Below, one piece after another: positions 44,559 to 53,080 of a stretch of 64,000 bases of DNA (position 1 is its first letter; each line of letters begins with the position of its first letter). The DNA lies in NCBI GenBank assembly GCA_900637135.1, contig LR134353.1, forward strand, positions 1,860,001 to 1,924,000. The letters run 5' to 3'. This DNA comes from Mycolicibacterium flavescens (GTDB lineage: Bacteria; Actinomycetota; Actinomycetes; Mycobacteriales; Mycobacteriaceae). The notes beneath the pieces are model-generated. The model was given only the letters and a program-made list of their open reading frames with translations, did no database searches and was not told the origin of the DNA. Made by a program: the position numbers and the translations under genes.

Positions 44559-45418
44559 CTTCAGCCCACCCGATAGCCCACCCGATCGAAACCGGCACCG
44601 ACACTGTGCTGGCCGAGGTCGTCGAGGGAGTCGGGGTCCTCACGCTGAATCGGCCCGAACGGCGCAACGCACTGCATGCCGAGATGTACGTCGCGGTGCC
44701 CCGGCTGCTGGAGCAGTTCGGCGCCGACGACGCGGTCGGGTGTGTCCTGATCACGGGATCTGGGAGCGCATTCTGTGCCGGCGGCGATGTGCGCGACGGT
44801 AATTCGGGGAGACAGACCTCCGAACAGGCCGGCGATGACGGCGATGTTGAGGCGAAGATGCGCGCGCAGTCCGCACAGCTGGCCGACAACGCGAAGATGG
44901 TGACCCTGCTGCATCACATGCCGAAGATCACGATCGCGGCGTTGCCCGGTGCGGCCGTCGGCGCGGGCATGAGCATCGCGCTCGCCGCGGACCTTCGCAT
45001 CGCGGCGCGTTCGGCGCGGCTCATCCCCGGCTGGTCAAAGTTGGCCTTCTCCGGTGACTTCGGCGGGGCCTGGTTCCTGACGCGGTTGGTCGGGCCGGCG
45101 AAAGCGCTCGAACTCTTGATCGCCGACGAACCGGTGGACGCGGAGGCCGGGCTGCGGCTCGGGTTGTTCAACCGGGTCGTCGACGACGCCGACCTGCGCG
45201 AGTCGGCGATCCGCTGGGCCGCGCAGATCGCCGCGGGACCGACGGCCGCGTTCGCCGGTACCAAGGCTAACGTCCTTGATGCACAGAAGCTTTCGTTGGA
45301 GCAGGCTTTGGCGGATGAAAGCGAGCGTATGGTGCGCAGCGGCATGACCGCTGAGCACCGTGCGGCGGCCAAGGCATGGCTGGCCGCCGCCGCGGCGAAG
45401 GCGGGTGCCCGATCATGA
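44555..45418 (+). CDS. Enoyl-CoA hydratase/isomerase (crotonase) family, second
   Basis: A 287-residue crotonase from GTG 44555, overlapping the MaoC stop. Oxyanion-hole motifs are SAFCAGGDVRDG and LPGAAVGAGMSIALAADL. The loop normally bearing a catalytic glutamate reads KLAFSGDFGGAWFLTRLVG, with Asp in the general position, so the exact reaction is open. Its stop overlaps the kinase start (ATGA). Two different crotonases plus a MaoC hydratase suggest a multi-step chain or ring-opening sequence. Confidence 0.88.
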   Translation: MTSAHPIAHPIETGTDTVLAEVVEGVGVLTLNRPERRNALHAEMYVAVPRLLEQFGADDAVGCVLITGSGSAFCAGGDVRDGNSGRQTSEQAGDDGDVEAKMRAQSAQLADNAKMVTLLHHMPKITIAALPGAAVGAGMSIALAADLRIAARSARLIPGWSKLAFSGDFGGAWFLTRLVGPAKALELLIADEPVDAEAGLRLGLFNRVVDDADLRESAIRWAAQIAAGPTAAFAGTKANVLDAQKLSLEQALADESERMVRSGMTAEHRAAAKAWLAAAAAKAGARS

Positions 45419-46848
45419 GCGGCGTCGCGTCGATCTCCGCCGAATTGCAGCAGTGGATCTTGCAGACCACCGGCGCCGAACGAGTCGAGGTCAAGCAGGT
45501 ACCCGGAGGTGCCAGCAGGCAGGCCTGGTTCGTCGACACGCACGGTCCAGGCGGTGATGAGCAGCTCTTCCTGCGCTACGACCCCCAACCGCCGAAGCCC
45601 GGCAGCGCCTTTCACCCGTTGCAGGTCGAAGCGGAGATCATGGCGGAGCTGTGGCGCCACGGTGTGACGGTGCCACGGGTGGTGGCCGCGCACCCGAACG
45701 AGCAGGCGGTGCTCCTGGAGCGCGTCGGCGGCGACACCTGGTTCCGTCTGATCAAGGATCCCGACGAACAGGTGCGCACCGCGCAGGATTTCATCGCCAA
45801 ACTGGCCCATCTGCACCGCATCGACGCCGCAATGTTGGACATCCCTAGCCTGGGCCCCGCCGGCCCGGCGCAAGGGCACGTGCGGGATGAACTGGCTCGA
45901 ATGCGCGAACGCGTTGCCGCACACGGGAAACCGGCTCCGCTGGTGTCATTCTGCATCGATTGGCTCGAGCGCAACGTCCCCGACTACGACGGACCGACAG
46001 TGCTGGTCCAAGGTGACACCGGGCCCGGCAACTTCATGTACGCCGGCGGCACGGTGACCGCGATCGTGGACTGGGAGCTGGCCCACTTCGGTGACCCGAT
46101 GGACGACATCGCGTGGCTGTCCCTGCGCACCGTGCAGGACACCTTCACACATTTCCCGGACCGCATCGCCGAGTACGAACGGCTATCCGGACACCCGGTC
46201 GACGAAGGCCGGGTCTGGTACTACCGGCTGTTCGCCGAGACGCGGTTGGCTTCGATGAACCCCGGCGGCGTCGACGCGCGGGCGTCGGTGCCGGCGAATT
46301 CACCCGACGCCGGGAACAGCCTGATCTACGGCATGCTGCACCGCCGGTTGCTGATCGAGGCGCTCGCTCGGGTGGTCGGTATCCCCGACGTCGAAGTCGA
46401 ATTCCCCGATGAAGACCAGGAATCCGAGCGCGCCTCCGTGTACGCCGCCACTGCCGCAGCCCTGTCTGACGCGGCGGGGCGCTCGACCGACGCGCTGGCC
46501 GTCCGCTACGTCAAGGGCGCTGCCCGGCTGGTCAAGTACCTCGCCGAAGTGGATCGGGTGGGTGCGCAGGTCGACGCGGCCGAACTGACCGAACTGACCG
46601 AACTGCTCGGTGAGAGCCCGGCTTCGGTTCCGCTGGGCCGAGCCGCCCTGGCCGAGCGCGTCGCGCGCGGCGAACTCGATGAACGCGACTACGTCGCCCA
46701 GTTGTGGCGCGGTATCAAACGCGACGACTACCTGACCAGAACCGCGTCCGGCGCGTTGCGGCACCGCACCTGGCCGGAACTTCACGATTCGAGCGAAACA
46801 GGAGTGCAGCGATGGGCATCGCCATCACCGAAGACCACCGTGAGCTAG
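45415..46848 (+). CDS. APH-family kinase (ACAD10/11- or LvaA-like)
   Basis: A 477-residue aminoglycoside-phosphotransferase-fold kinase. The N-lobe runs to about residue 115 with LLERVGGDTWF; the catalytic loop is VLVQGDTGPGNFMY (brenner-type, Asp base and Asn), and the metal-binding Asp follows in AIVDWELAHFGDPMDDIAWL. About 190 extra C-terminal residues follow the C-lobe. Proteins of this type phosphorylate 4-hydroxyacyl-CoA in levulinate degradation (LvaA) and in human ACAD10/11, where the kinase is fused to an acyl-CoA dehydrogenase. Its end overlaps the fused dehydrogenase gene by 37 bp. A similar role is inferred. Confidence 0.85.
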   Translation: MSGVASISAELQQWILQTTGAERVEVKQVPGGASRQAWFVDTHGPGGDEQLFLRYDPQPPKPGSAFHPLQVEAEIMAELWRHGVTVPRVVAAHPNEQAVLLERVGGDTWFRLIKDPDEQVRTAQDFIAKLAHLHRIDAAMLDIPSLGPAGPAQGHVRDELARMRERVAAHGKPAPLVSFCIDWLERNVPDYDGPTVLVQGDTGPGNFMYAGGTVTAIVDWELAHFGDPMDDIAWLSLRTVQDTFTHFPDRIAEYERLSGHPVDEGRVWYYRLFAETRLASMNPGGVDARASVPANSPDAGNSLIYGMLHRRLLIEALARVVGIPDVEVEFPDEDQESERASVYAATAAALSDAAGRSTDALAVRYVKGAARLVKYLAEVDRVGAQVDAAELTELTELLGESPASVPLGRAALAERVARGELDERDYVAQLWRGIKRDDYLTRTASGALRHRTWPELHDSSETGVQRWASPSPKTTVS

Positions 46849-48977
46849 CCGAGGTCGCACGGTCCTTCCTCGTCGCGCGCGGTGCGCGTACGGCATCGCG
46901 CGCGCTGTTGGACGCCGACACCGAATCGCAGCCCGAATTCTGGTCCGAACTCGCCGGACTGGGGTGGCTGGGCCTCCATGTGCCTGAGCAGTACGGCGGC
47001 TCGGGATGTGGCCTGCCCGAACTGGTCGCGGTGACAGAGGAATTCGGGCGTGCGGTGGCGCCGGGACCGTTCGTGCCGACGGTGATCGCGTCGGCGATCA
47101 TCTCCTCAGCGGGCACCGAGGAGCAACGCGGGCGCTGGTTACCGGGCCTGGTCGACGGGAGTTCGACGGCGGGCGTCGGGTTCAGCACGGCGCTGTCCTC
47201 CGACGGCTCGCACTGCACAGGTGAGGCAGGTGTGGTACTCGGTGCGGGTCTGGCCGACCTGCTGGTGCTCACGGTCGGGGACGACGTCGTGGTGCTCTCG
47301 GCCGCGGCCGACGGCGTCGTCGTCGACGTGAAGACGAACCTCGACCCGACCAGGCGCTCGGCACGCGTCACGCTGACCGACGTCGCGATCGACGGTTCGG
47401 AGGTGCTTGCGGGCGCCGCCGGAACCGCGCGCGCCATGGCCAGGACCATCCTGGCCGCCGAAGCAGTTGGGGGAGCACACGATTGCCTCGAGACCGCGGT
47501 CGAGTACGCGAAGGTACGTGAACAATTCGGCCGCACCATCGGTACGTTCCAGGCCGTCAAACATCATCTGGCCAACATGCTGGTGGCCGCGGAATCGGCC
47601 GGAGCGACCGCATGGGACGCGGCGAGGGCGGCAGCGGCAGGCGAGCAGGAGTTCGCCCTGATGGCGGCCTGTGCGGCGACCCTGGCGTTTCCGGCTTACG
47701 TGCACAACGCCGAATTGAACATCCAGGTGCACGGCGGCATCGGGTACACGTGGGAGCACGACGCGCACCTGCACCTGCGGCGTGCCCTCACACTGCGCGG
47801 GTTGCTCGGCGGACGCGACGCCCCGGTCGATGTCTATGAACTGACCGCGAAGGGCGTGGTTCGCGAGAACTCGATCGATCTGCCGCCCGAAGCCGAACAG
47901 CTGCGCGAGGAGGTGCGTGCCGAGTTCGCCACCTGGACGGGATTGGATCCGGACCCGTTGCGCGAGCGCATGATCGAGACCGGATATGTGATGCCGCACT
48001 GGCCGAAGCCGTGGGGCCGAGCGGCCGGTGCGGTCGAACAACTGGTCATCGAGCAGGAGATGGCCGAGGCCGGCATCAAGCGACCGGAGTTCGGCATCAC
48101 CGGCTGGGTGGTGCTGACGATGATCCAGCACGGCACCGCCGATCAGATCGAGCGACTGGTGCGCCCGGCGCTGACCGGGGAGCACGTCTGGTGCCAGCTG
48201 TTTTCCGAACCCGGCGCCGGTTCGGACGCGGCGGCGGTGAGCACCAAGGCCACGCGCACCGACGGTGGCTGGATCATCAACGGTCAGAAGGTGTGGACCA
48301 GCGGCGCGCACCTCTGTCGTTATGGCCTGGCGACGGTGCGCACCGATCCCGCCGCGGCCAAGCACGCAGGCATCACCACGGTCATCATCGACATGAACGC
48401 TCCCGGCGTCGAGGTCCGGCCGCTGCGTCAGATCACCGGGGGCTCGGAGTTCAACGAGGTGTTCTTCAACGACGTCTTCGTTCCCGACCGCGACGTGGTC
48501 GGCGAACCCAACGACGGATGGCGGGTGGCGCGGGCGACCCTCGGTAACGAACGCGTCAGCATCGGCGGCGGACTACCCGGTGCCCGAGGAGCCGCCGGGA
48601 CGGTCGTCGACCTGACACAGCGGTACGGTGACCGGGTCGCGGCCGCCCCCGAGCGGGCGGGCAGGTTCCTCGCCGACGATCACGCGCTGCGACTGCTCAA
48701 CCTGCGCCGGGCGGTGCGCAGCGTCGTCGGTGCCGAACCCGGTCCGGAGGGCAACGTCACCAAACTCCTGATCGCCGAACACGTCGTGGCCCGGGCGGGC
48801 CTCGCCGCGGAGCTCGTCGGACCCGACGTCGCGCTCCTGAGCGGTCCGGGGAAGTATCCGGGCTTCATGGTGCTGGCCTCCCGCGGTATGACCATCGCGG
48901 GCGGCACCTCGGAGATCACACGCAATCAGATCGCCGAGCGCATCCTCGGTCTGCCGCGCGACCCGCTGATCAAGTGA
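46812..48977 (+). CDS. Fused two-domain acyl-CoA dehydrogenase (FadE34-like)
   Basis: A 721-residue protein with two acyl-CoA dehydrogenase units; AGGAG precedes ATG 46812. The N-terminal unit (about 1-375) matches the non-catalytic subunit type at 19024 (KVREQFGRTIGTFQAVKH, HGGIGYTWEHDAHLHLRR). The C-terminal unit (about 390-721) matches the catalytic type at 20267 (HVWCQLFSEPGAGSDAA, GQKVWTSGAHLCRYG, NER as base site, AGGTSEITRNQIAERILGLPRD). FadE34 of M. tuberculosis has the same layout. It lies directly after the APH kinase and may act with it. Its end overlaps the convergent DUF35 gene by 8 bp. Confidence 0.92.
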   Translation: MGIAITEDHRELAEVARSFLVARGARTASRALLDADTESQPEFWSELAGLGWLGLHVPEQYGGSGCGLPELVAVTEEFGRAVAPGPFVPTVIASAIISSAGTEEQRGRWLPGLVDGSSTAGVGFSTALSSDGSHCTGEAGVVLGAGLADLLVLTVGDDVVVLSAAADGVVVDVKTNLDPTRRSARVTLTDVAIDGSEVLAGAAGTARAMARTILAAEAVGGAHDCLETAVEYAKVREQFGRTIGTFQAVKHHLANMLVAAESAGATAWDAARAAAAGEQEFALMAACAATLAFPAYVHNAELNIQVHGGIGYTWEHDAHLHLRRALTLRGLLGGRDAPVDVYELTAKGVVRENSIDLPPEAEQLREEVRAEFATWTGLDPDPLRERMIETGYVMPHWPKPWGRAAGAVEQLVIEQEMAEAGIKRPEFGITGWVVLTMIQHGTADQIERLVRPALTGEHVWCQLFSEPGAGSDAAAVSTKATRTDGGWIINGQKVWTSGAHLCRYGLATVRTDPAAAKHAGITTVIIDMNAPGVEVRPLRQITGGSEFNEVFFNDVFVPDRDVVGEPNDGWRVARATLGNERVSIGGGLPGARGAAGTVVDLTQRYGDRVAAAPERAGRFLADDHALRLLNLRRAVRSVVGAEPGPEGNVTKLLIAEHVVARAGLAAELVGPDVALLSGPGKYPGFMVLASRGMTIAGGTSEITRNQIAERILGLPRDPLIK

Positions 48978-49401
48978 CCGGCGCGAACACCGGAACCCAC
49001 ACGTCGTCTTGTTGTTGGAATCGGAGCTCGACCGGCATCCCGGAGTACACCGCATCAGGGTCGCAGTCGACGACGTTGGCAATGAGCCGCGTGCCGGCAT
49101 CTTCGCTCAGCTCGATCAGGGCGACCACGAAAGGTGTTGGCACGCTGGGATTGAACTGCTGATGACACACCGTGTAGGTGAAGACGGTTCCCCGACCCGA
49201 CACCGCGACGAACTCCGGATCGGTTCCGCACGTCGGGCACACCGGCCGTGGGGGATGGACGTAGCGCCGACATGCCGCGCAGTGGGCGATGAGCAACCGG
49301 CCCTCGGCTCCGCCGGTCCAATACGGGCGCGAGGTGTCGTCGAGCGGGGGCAGGATGCGCGGGGCGTGCGAGAAATCGGAAGGAACCGAAGCATCAGACA
49401 C
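48970..49401 (-). CDS. DUF35 / OB-fold zinc-ribbon protein
   Basis: A 143-residue protein from GTG 49401 (MSDASVPSDFSHAP). The rubredoxin-like zinc ribbon has CAAC and CPTC pairs (HCAACRRYVHPPRPVCPTCG), followed by an OB-fold (GRGTVFTYTVCHQQF, PFVVALIELSEDAGTRLIANV). DUF35 proteins pair with thiolase-like enzymes; in steroid side-chain loss the DUF35 of ChsH2 forms an aldolase with Ltp2. The thiolase-like gene is divergent and 46 bp away. The -10 TACTTT 6 nt upstream predicts a leaderless mRNA, and no Shine-Dalgarno is visible. Confidence 0.9.
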   Translation of the reverse strand: MSDASVPSDFSHAPRILPPLDDTSRPYWTGGAEGRLLIAHCAACRRYVHPPRPVCPTCGTDPEFVAVSGRGTVFTYTVCHQQFNPSVPTPFVVALIELSEDAGTRLIANVVDCDPDAVYSGMPVELRFQQQDDVWVPVFAPVT

Positions 49402-49407
49402 GCTATA

Positions 49408-49413
49408 AAAGTA
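49408..49413 (-). promoter_or_regulatory. -10 element TACTTT for leaderless DUF35 transcript
   Basis: TACTTT on the minus strand (49413-49408) is followed by exactly 6 nt and then the GTG at 49401. It overlaps the left edge of motif site S6, so a protein bound there would block it. Confidence 0.45.
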
Positions 49414-49424
49414 CACTGATTAAG
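49410..49424 (+). promoter_or_regulatory. Cluster motif site S6
   Basis: AGTACACTGATTAAG lies between the divergent DUF35 and thiolase-like genes; it shares ACTGATTAAG exactly with S1, 29 kb away. TACACT (49412-49417) can serve as the rightward -10, about 30 nt before ATG 49448. This is the copy used as reference for the set. Confidence 0.55.
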
Positions 49425-49447
49425 TTCATTCGTCGGTAGGAGGTTGC

Positions 49448-50617
49448 ATGTCCCCCGCGCCGAGCGCCCCGGTCATCTCGGGCGCCGGGATTTCTCGTAT
49501 CGGGCGCCGCACCGGCATCCCGGGACTGGATCTCACCGTCGAGGCCTCGGCTGACGCCATCGCCGACGCGGGCTTGGCGCCCGCCGACATCGATGCGGTT
49601 CTCACCATGGGCGACACCCCCGCCGACGAGGCGGCCGCCGCGCTGGGTGTTGCGGCCGCGGGCGAACAGGGGCCGATGCTGGGCCGCAACGGGCTGCTGA
49701 CCCCGGTCGTCGCCGCGCGTGACCTGATCGCCGAGGGCAGGGCCCGCCACGTGCTCGTCTACCGGACGGTGCAGATGATCGGCGGCACGGTGGATCGCGG
49801 TGCCGCCGAACGGGTTCCGGCATCGGGCGGCAAGCCCGCCGAAGGCGGTATGGACATGACCGAAGTCGGCTATCTGCTTGCCGCACACGCATATTCGGCC
49901 GCCAACTGGCTCGCCCTGCACTGTCGCGCCCATATGGACCGCTACGGCACCACCAAAGAGCAACTCGGCTGGATCGCACTGAACGGGCGACGCAATGCCG
50001 CGAGCAACCCGCTGGCGGTGTACCGCGACCCGATGACCATGGAGCAGTACCTGGGCGCCAGGATGATCTCCTCACCTCTGGGCCTCCTCGATTGCGACGT
50101 GCCGGTCGACGGTTCCATCGCTCTGGTGCTCTCCACCCCCGCACACCGGGCCAACGCCCCGCACGGTGCGGTCACCATCGAAGCCGCGGGTGGGGCGTCG
50201 GGTGCGGGCGGATGGACCGGTCGCCCCGACTACCCGAAGATGGCGATGCATGATGCCGCCGCCGACATGTGGTCACAGACCGACCTGAAACCGGCTGACG
50301 TCGACATCGCCGAGTTGTACGACGGTTTCAGCTATCTCACGCTGGCATGGTTGGAGGCGTTGGGTTTCTGCGCCGACGGTGAGGGTGGGCCGTTCGTCGA
50401 GGGCGGTCACAAGATCGCGCGTGACGGCCCGTTGCCGCTGAACACCTACGGCGGTCAGTTGTCGGCCGGCCGTATGCACGGGTACTGGGTGCTGTACGAG
50501 GCATGTCAGCAGTTGCGCGGCCTGGCGGGGGACACGGCGATAGCCGAGCGCCCCGAGGTGGCCGTCGCATCGGCCGGTGGCGGCCCGATCGCCGGATGTG
50601 TGCTGTTGTCGTGTTGA
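49448..50617 (+). CDS. Thiolase-like lipid-transfer protein / aldolase (Ltp2-like), Cys-less
   Basis: A 389-residue thiolase-fold protein with AGGAGG at 49438-49443. The segment where thiolases carry the nucleophilic Cys (about residue 80-90) reads EQGPMLGRNGLLTPVVAARD, without cysteine. Later motifs NTYGGQLSAGRMHGY and IAELYDGFSYLTLAWLEALG are retained. Ltp2-type aldolases, which cut the steroid side chain with a DUF35 partner, also lack this cysteine. With the divergent DUF35 gene this suggests retro-aldol cleavage instead of thiolysis. It heads a rightward operon. Confidence 0.85.
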   Translation: MSPAPSAPVISGAGISRIGRRTGIPGLDLTVEASADAIADAGLAPADIDAVLTMGDTPADEAAAALGVAAAGEQGPMLGRNGLLTPVVAARDLIAEGRARHVLVYRTVQMIGGTVDRGAAERVPASGGKPAEGGMDMTEVGYLLAAHAYSAANWLALHCRAHMDRYGTTKEQLGWIALNGRRNAASNPLAVYRDPMTMEQYLGARMISSPLGLLDCDVPVDGSIALVLSTPAHRANAPHGAVTIEAAGGASGAGGWTGRPDYPKMAMHDAAADMWSQTDLKPADVDIAELYDGFSYLTLAWLEALGFCADGEGGPFVEGGHKIARDGPLPLNTYGGQLSAGRMHGYWVLYEACQQLRGLAGDTAIAERPEVAVASAGGGPIAGCVLLSC

Positions 50618-52188
50618 CCGGGTCCGAGCGCCTCGCGGTGACAGCCGCCGACACCATCCCCGACGAGATCGCGGGGTTCATCCGAGCGCAGCCCGACACC
50701 GTGGTCATGGTTCACAGCGATGACCACGCCGACGAGTTCACCGTCACCGAACTCTTCGACGAAAGCATGCGCTTGGCGGCCGGACTGGCGGGGTTGGGTA
50801 TTCGGGCGGGCGACGTCGTCGCCGTACAGCTTCCGAACTGGCGCGAATGCTTCTCCGCGCATGCCGCGGCCTGGTTGTGCGGTGCGGTGGTGCTGCCCAT
50901 CGTGCCGATCTACGGGCCTGCCGAGGTCGCCTTCATCGCCAGGCAGTCGGGGGCGCGCGCCATCATCCTGGCCCGGCAGCTGCGCAACCGCGACACGGCC
51001 GCGACTGTGGCGGCGATGGCCGATCTGCCCGCGCTGCAGCACCGTATCGTGCTGGGTGGCGCGCACCCCGGCACCGTTCCGCTCGAGGAGTTGGCATCCA
51101 CGCCGGCAACGGGTTTCGCGCCCGTCAACCCCGACCCGAACAGCCGCGCGGTGCTGGTGTACACGTCGGGGACGACGGCCGAACCCAAGGGCGTCCAGCA
51201 CAGCCACCACTCGCTGCTCGGTGAACTGCGGGCGATGGATGCGCTGCGGCACACCGAGGCCGACGAGACGACGCTTGCGGTGTTCCCGTCCGGCCACATC
51301 GCCGGGACGCTGGGCATCCTGCGCCTGCTGTGCCGGTCCGGCCGCACCATCGCGATGGATGCATGGAATCCCGAAGCGGCCGCACGGCTCATCGCCGAGC
51401 ACACGGTGAGGGTGTCGGCCGGCGCGCCAATCCACCTCGGCGGCATCCTCGACATCGCCGAGCGCGACGGACTCGACGTGTCGAGTCTGCGCGAGTACAC
51501 GACAGGCGCGGCAGGCGTCGCGGGCACGCTGATCAGGCGAGCCGACCGGTTCGGCATCGGCGCCTATCGCTGCTACGGCTCCAGCGAGCACCCCACGATC
51601 AGCGTGGGCCGCCCGGAGGACCCGCTGGACAAGAGGGCCGACACCGACGGGCGGATCGCCCCCGGCACCGAGATTCGGCTGGTCGACGAGCGCGGTCGCG
51701 ACGTTCCGGCGGGCGCCGACGGTGAAATCCTGACCCAGGGACCCGAGTTGTTCTCCGGATACACCGACCCTCGGTTCAACGCGGCCGGCTTCGTCGACGG
51801 CTGGTTTCGCACCGGCGATGTCGGACGCTTGGACGTCGAGGGCTTCCTCACCATCACCGACCGCAAGAAGGACATCATCGTGCGCGGCGGCGAGAACATC
51901 TCGTCGAAGGAGGTCGAGGACGTGGTCGGCAGCCACCCCTCGGTGGCCGAAGCCGCCGCGATCGGCGCCCCCGACGAGAAGTACGGCGAACGGGTCTGCG
52001 TGTTCGTCGTACTGAACGACGGGCAGTCATTCGACACCGCCGATGCCGCAACCCACTTCGCCGCATGTGGGCTGGCCAGACAGAAGACGCCCGAACGCAT
52101 CGTGGTGGTGTCGGAGTTGCCGCGCACCATCAGCGGCAAGGTGCAAAAGCACCGTCTCAGAGAACAACTCGACACGACCGAGCAGTAG
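50611..52188 (+). CDS. Acyl-CoA synthetase (AMP-binding, second)
   Basis: A 525-residue ligase; I chose GTG 50611, which overlaps the thiolase-like stop (alternatives ATG 50596, TTG 50614, GTG 50638). The motifs are the P-loop YTSGTTAEPKG, YGSSEHPT, GDVGRLDVEGFLTITDRKKD with RGGENISS, and lysine in PRTISGKVQKHRL. It differs clearly from the first synthetase at 37974, so the two probably activate different acids, for example the substrate and a later released acid. It lies 22 bp before the SDR gene. Confidence 0.9.
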   Translation: MLTGSERLAVTAADTIPDEIAGFIRAQPDTVVMVHSDDHADEFTVTELFDESMRLAAGLAGLGIRAGDVVAVQLPNWRECFSAHAAAWLCGAVVLPIVPIYGPAEVAFIARQSGARAIILARQLRNRDTAATVAAMADLPALQHRIVLGGAHPGTVPLEELASTPATGFAPVNPDPNSRAVLVYTSGTTAEPKGVQHSHHSLLGELRAMDALRHTEADETTLAVFPSGHIAGTLGILRLLCRSGRTIAMDAWNPEAAARLIAEHTVRVSAGAPIHLGGILDIAERDGLDVSSLREYTTGAAGVAGTLIRRADRFGIGAYRCYGSSEHPTISVGRPEDPLDKRADTDGRIAPGTEIRLVDERGRDVPAGADGEILTQGPELFSGYTDPRFNAAGFVDGWFRTGDVGRLDVEGFLTITDRKKDIIVRGGENISSKEVEDVVGSHPSVAEAAAIGAPDEKYGERVCVFVVLNDGQSFDTADAATHFAACGLARQKTPERIVVVSELPRTISGKVQKHRLREQLDTTEQ

Positions 52189-52210
52189 GGATCCGACGAA
52201 AGGAACGAAC

Positions 52211-53065
52211 GTGGGCAGAGTGCAGGACAAAGTGGTCCTCATCACCGGTGGCGCCCGGGGGCAGGGCCGGTCGCATGCGGTGCGGCTGGCCGAGGAGGGC
52301 GCCGACATCATCTTGTTCGACATCTGCGGCGATGTCGAACACAACGACTACTCGCTGTCCACCGAACACGACCTCGAGGAAGCGGGCCGCGAGGTCGAGA
52401 AGACCGGGCGCCGGGTGGTGACCGCCGTGGTCGACGTGCGCGATCGGGCTGCGCTGGCCGAAGCGCTGCAGTCCGCGGTGGCCGAACTCGGCAAGCTCGA
52501 CGTGGTAGTCGCCAACGCCGGAATCTGCCCCCTGGGCGGCGAACAGCCGATCGACGCCTTCGCCAATGCCTTCGATGTCGACTTCGTCGGCGTGGTGAAC
52601 ACCGTTCACGTTGCGTTGCCGTATCTTTCGGCCGGCGCGTCAATCATCACGGTCGGATCGGTGGCCGGGCTCCTGGCCGAGAAGGCCGGGCCGGCCGCGA
52701 GCACGGGTCCCAACGGTTCCGGCGGCGCGGGCTACAACCTGGCCAAGCAGTTCATCGACAAGTACACGATGGCCCTGGCCAATCAGTTGGCGCCGAAGTC
52801 GATCCGGGTCAATGTGGTGCATCCGACCAACGTCAACACCCCGATGCTGCACAACGAGTCGATGTACAAGATGTTCCGGCCCGACCTTGAGCATCCTTCT
52901 CTCGACGACGCGTTGCTGACCTTCCCGATGATGCAGGGCATGCCGATTCCCTATGTCGAACCCGAGGACATCTCGCACGGGATCTGTTACCTGGCCTCCG
53001 ACGAATCGCGGTACGTGACGGGACTGCAGCTCAAGGTCGACGCCGGCGCCACCCTGAAGTTCTGA
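52211..53065 (+). CDS. Mycofactocin-type short-chain dehydrogenase/reductase
   Basis: A 284-residue SDR from GTG 52211 (AGGA 8 nt upstream). The cofactor loop is ITGGARGQGRSHAVRLAEEGADI, the catalytic YxxxK is YNLAK near residue 178, and VNVVHPTNVNTPM follows. The GQGRSHA loop and the insertion after the second strand (FDICGDVEHNDYSLS) are characteristic of SDRs that hold NAD tightly and recycle it through the redox cofactor mycofactocin. It probably oxidises a hydroxyl made by a P450 or hydratase. The mycofactocin synthesis genes are not in the window. Confidence 0.88.
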   Translation: MGRVQDKVVLITGGARGQGRSHAVRLAEEGADIILFDICGDVEHNDYSLSTEHDLEEAGREVEKTGRRVVTAVVDVRDRAALAEALQSAVAELGKLDVVVANAGICPLGGEQPIDAFANAFDVDFVGVVNTVHVALPYLSAGASIITVGSVAGLLAEKAGPAASTGPNGSGGAGYNLAKQFIDKYTMALANQLAPKSIRVNVVHPTNVNTPMLHNESMYKMFRPDLEHPSLDDALLTFPMMQGMPIPYVEPEDISHGICYLASDESRYVTGLQLKVDAGATLKF

Positions 53066-53080
53066 CCGGACCGACCACCG

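Noticed and set aside
49448..50617. Ordinary beta-ketothiolase assignment
   Set aside because: The nucleophilic cysteine is missing and the DUF35 partner points to an Ltp2-type aldolase.
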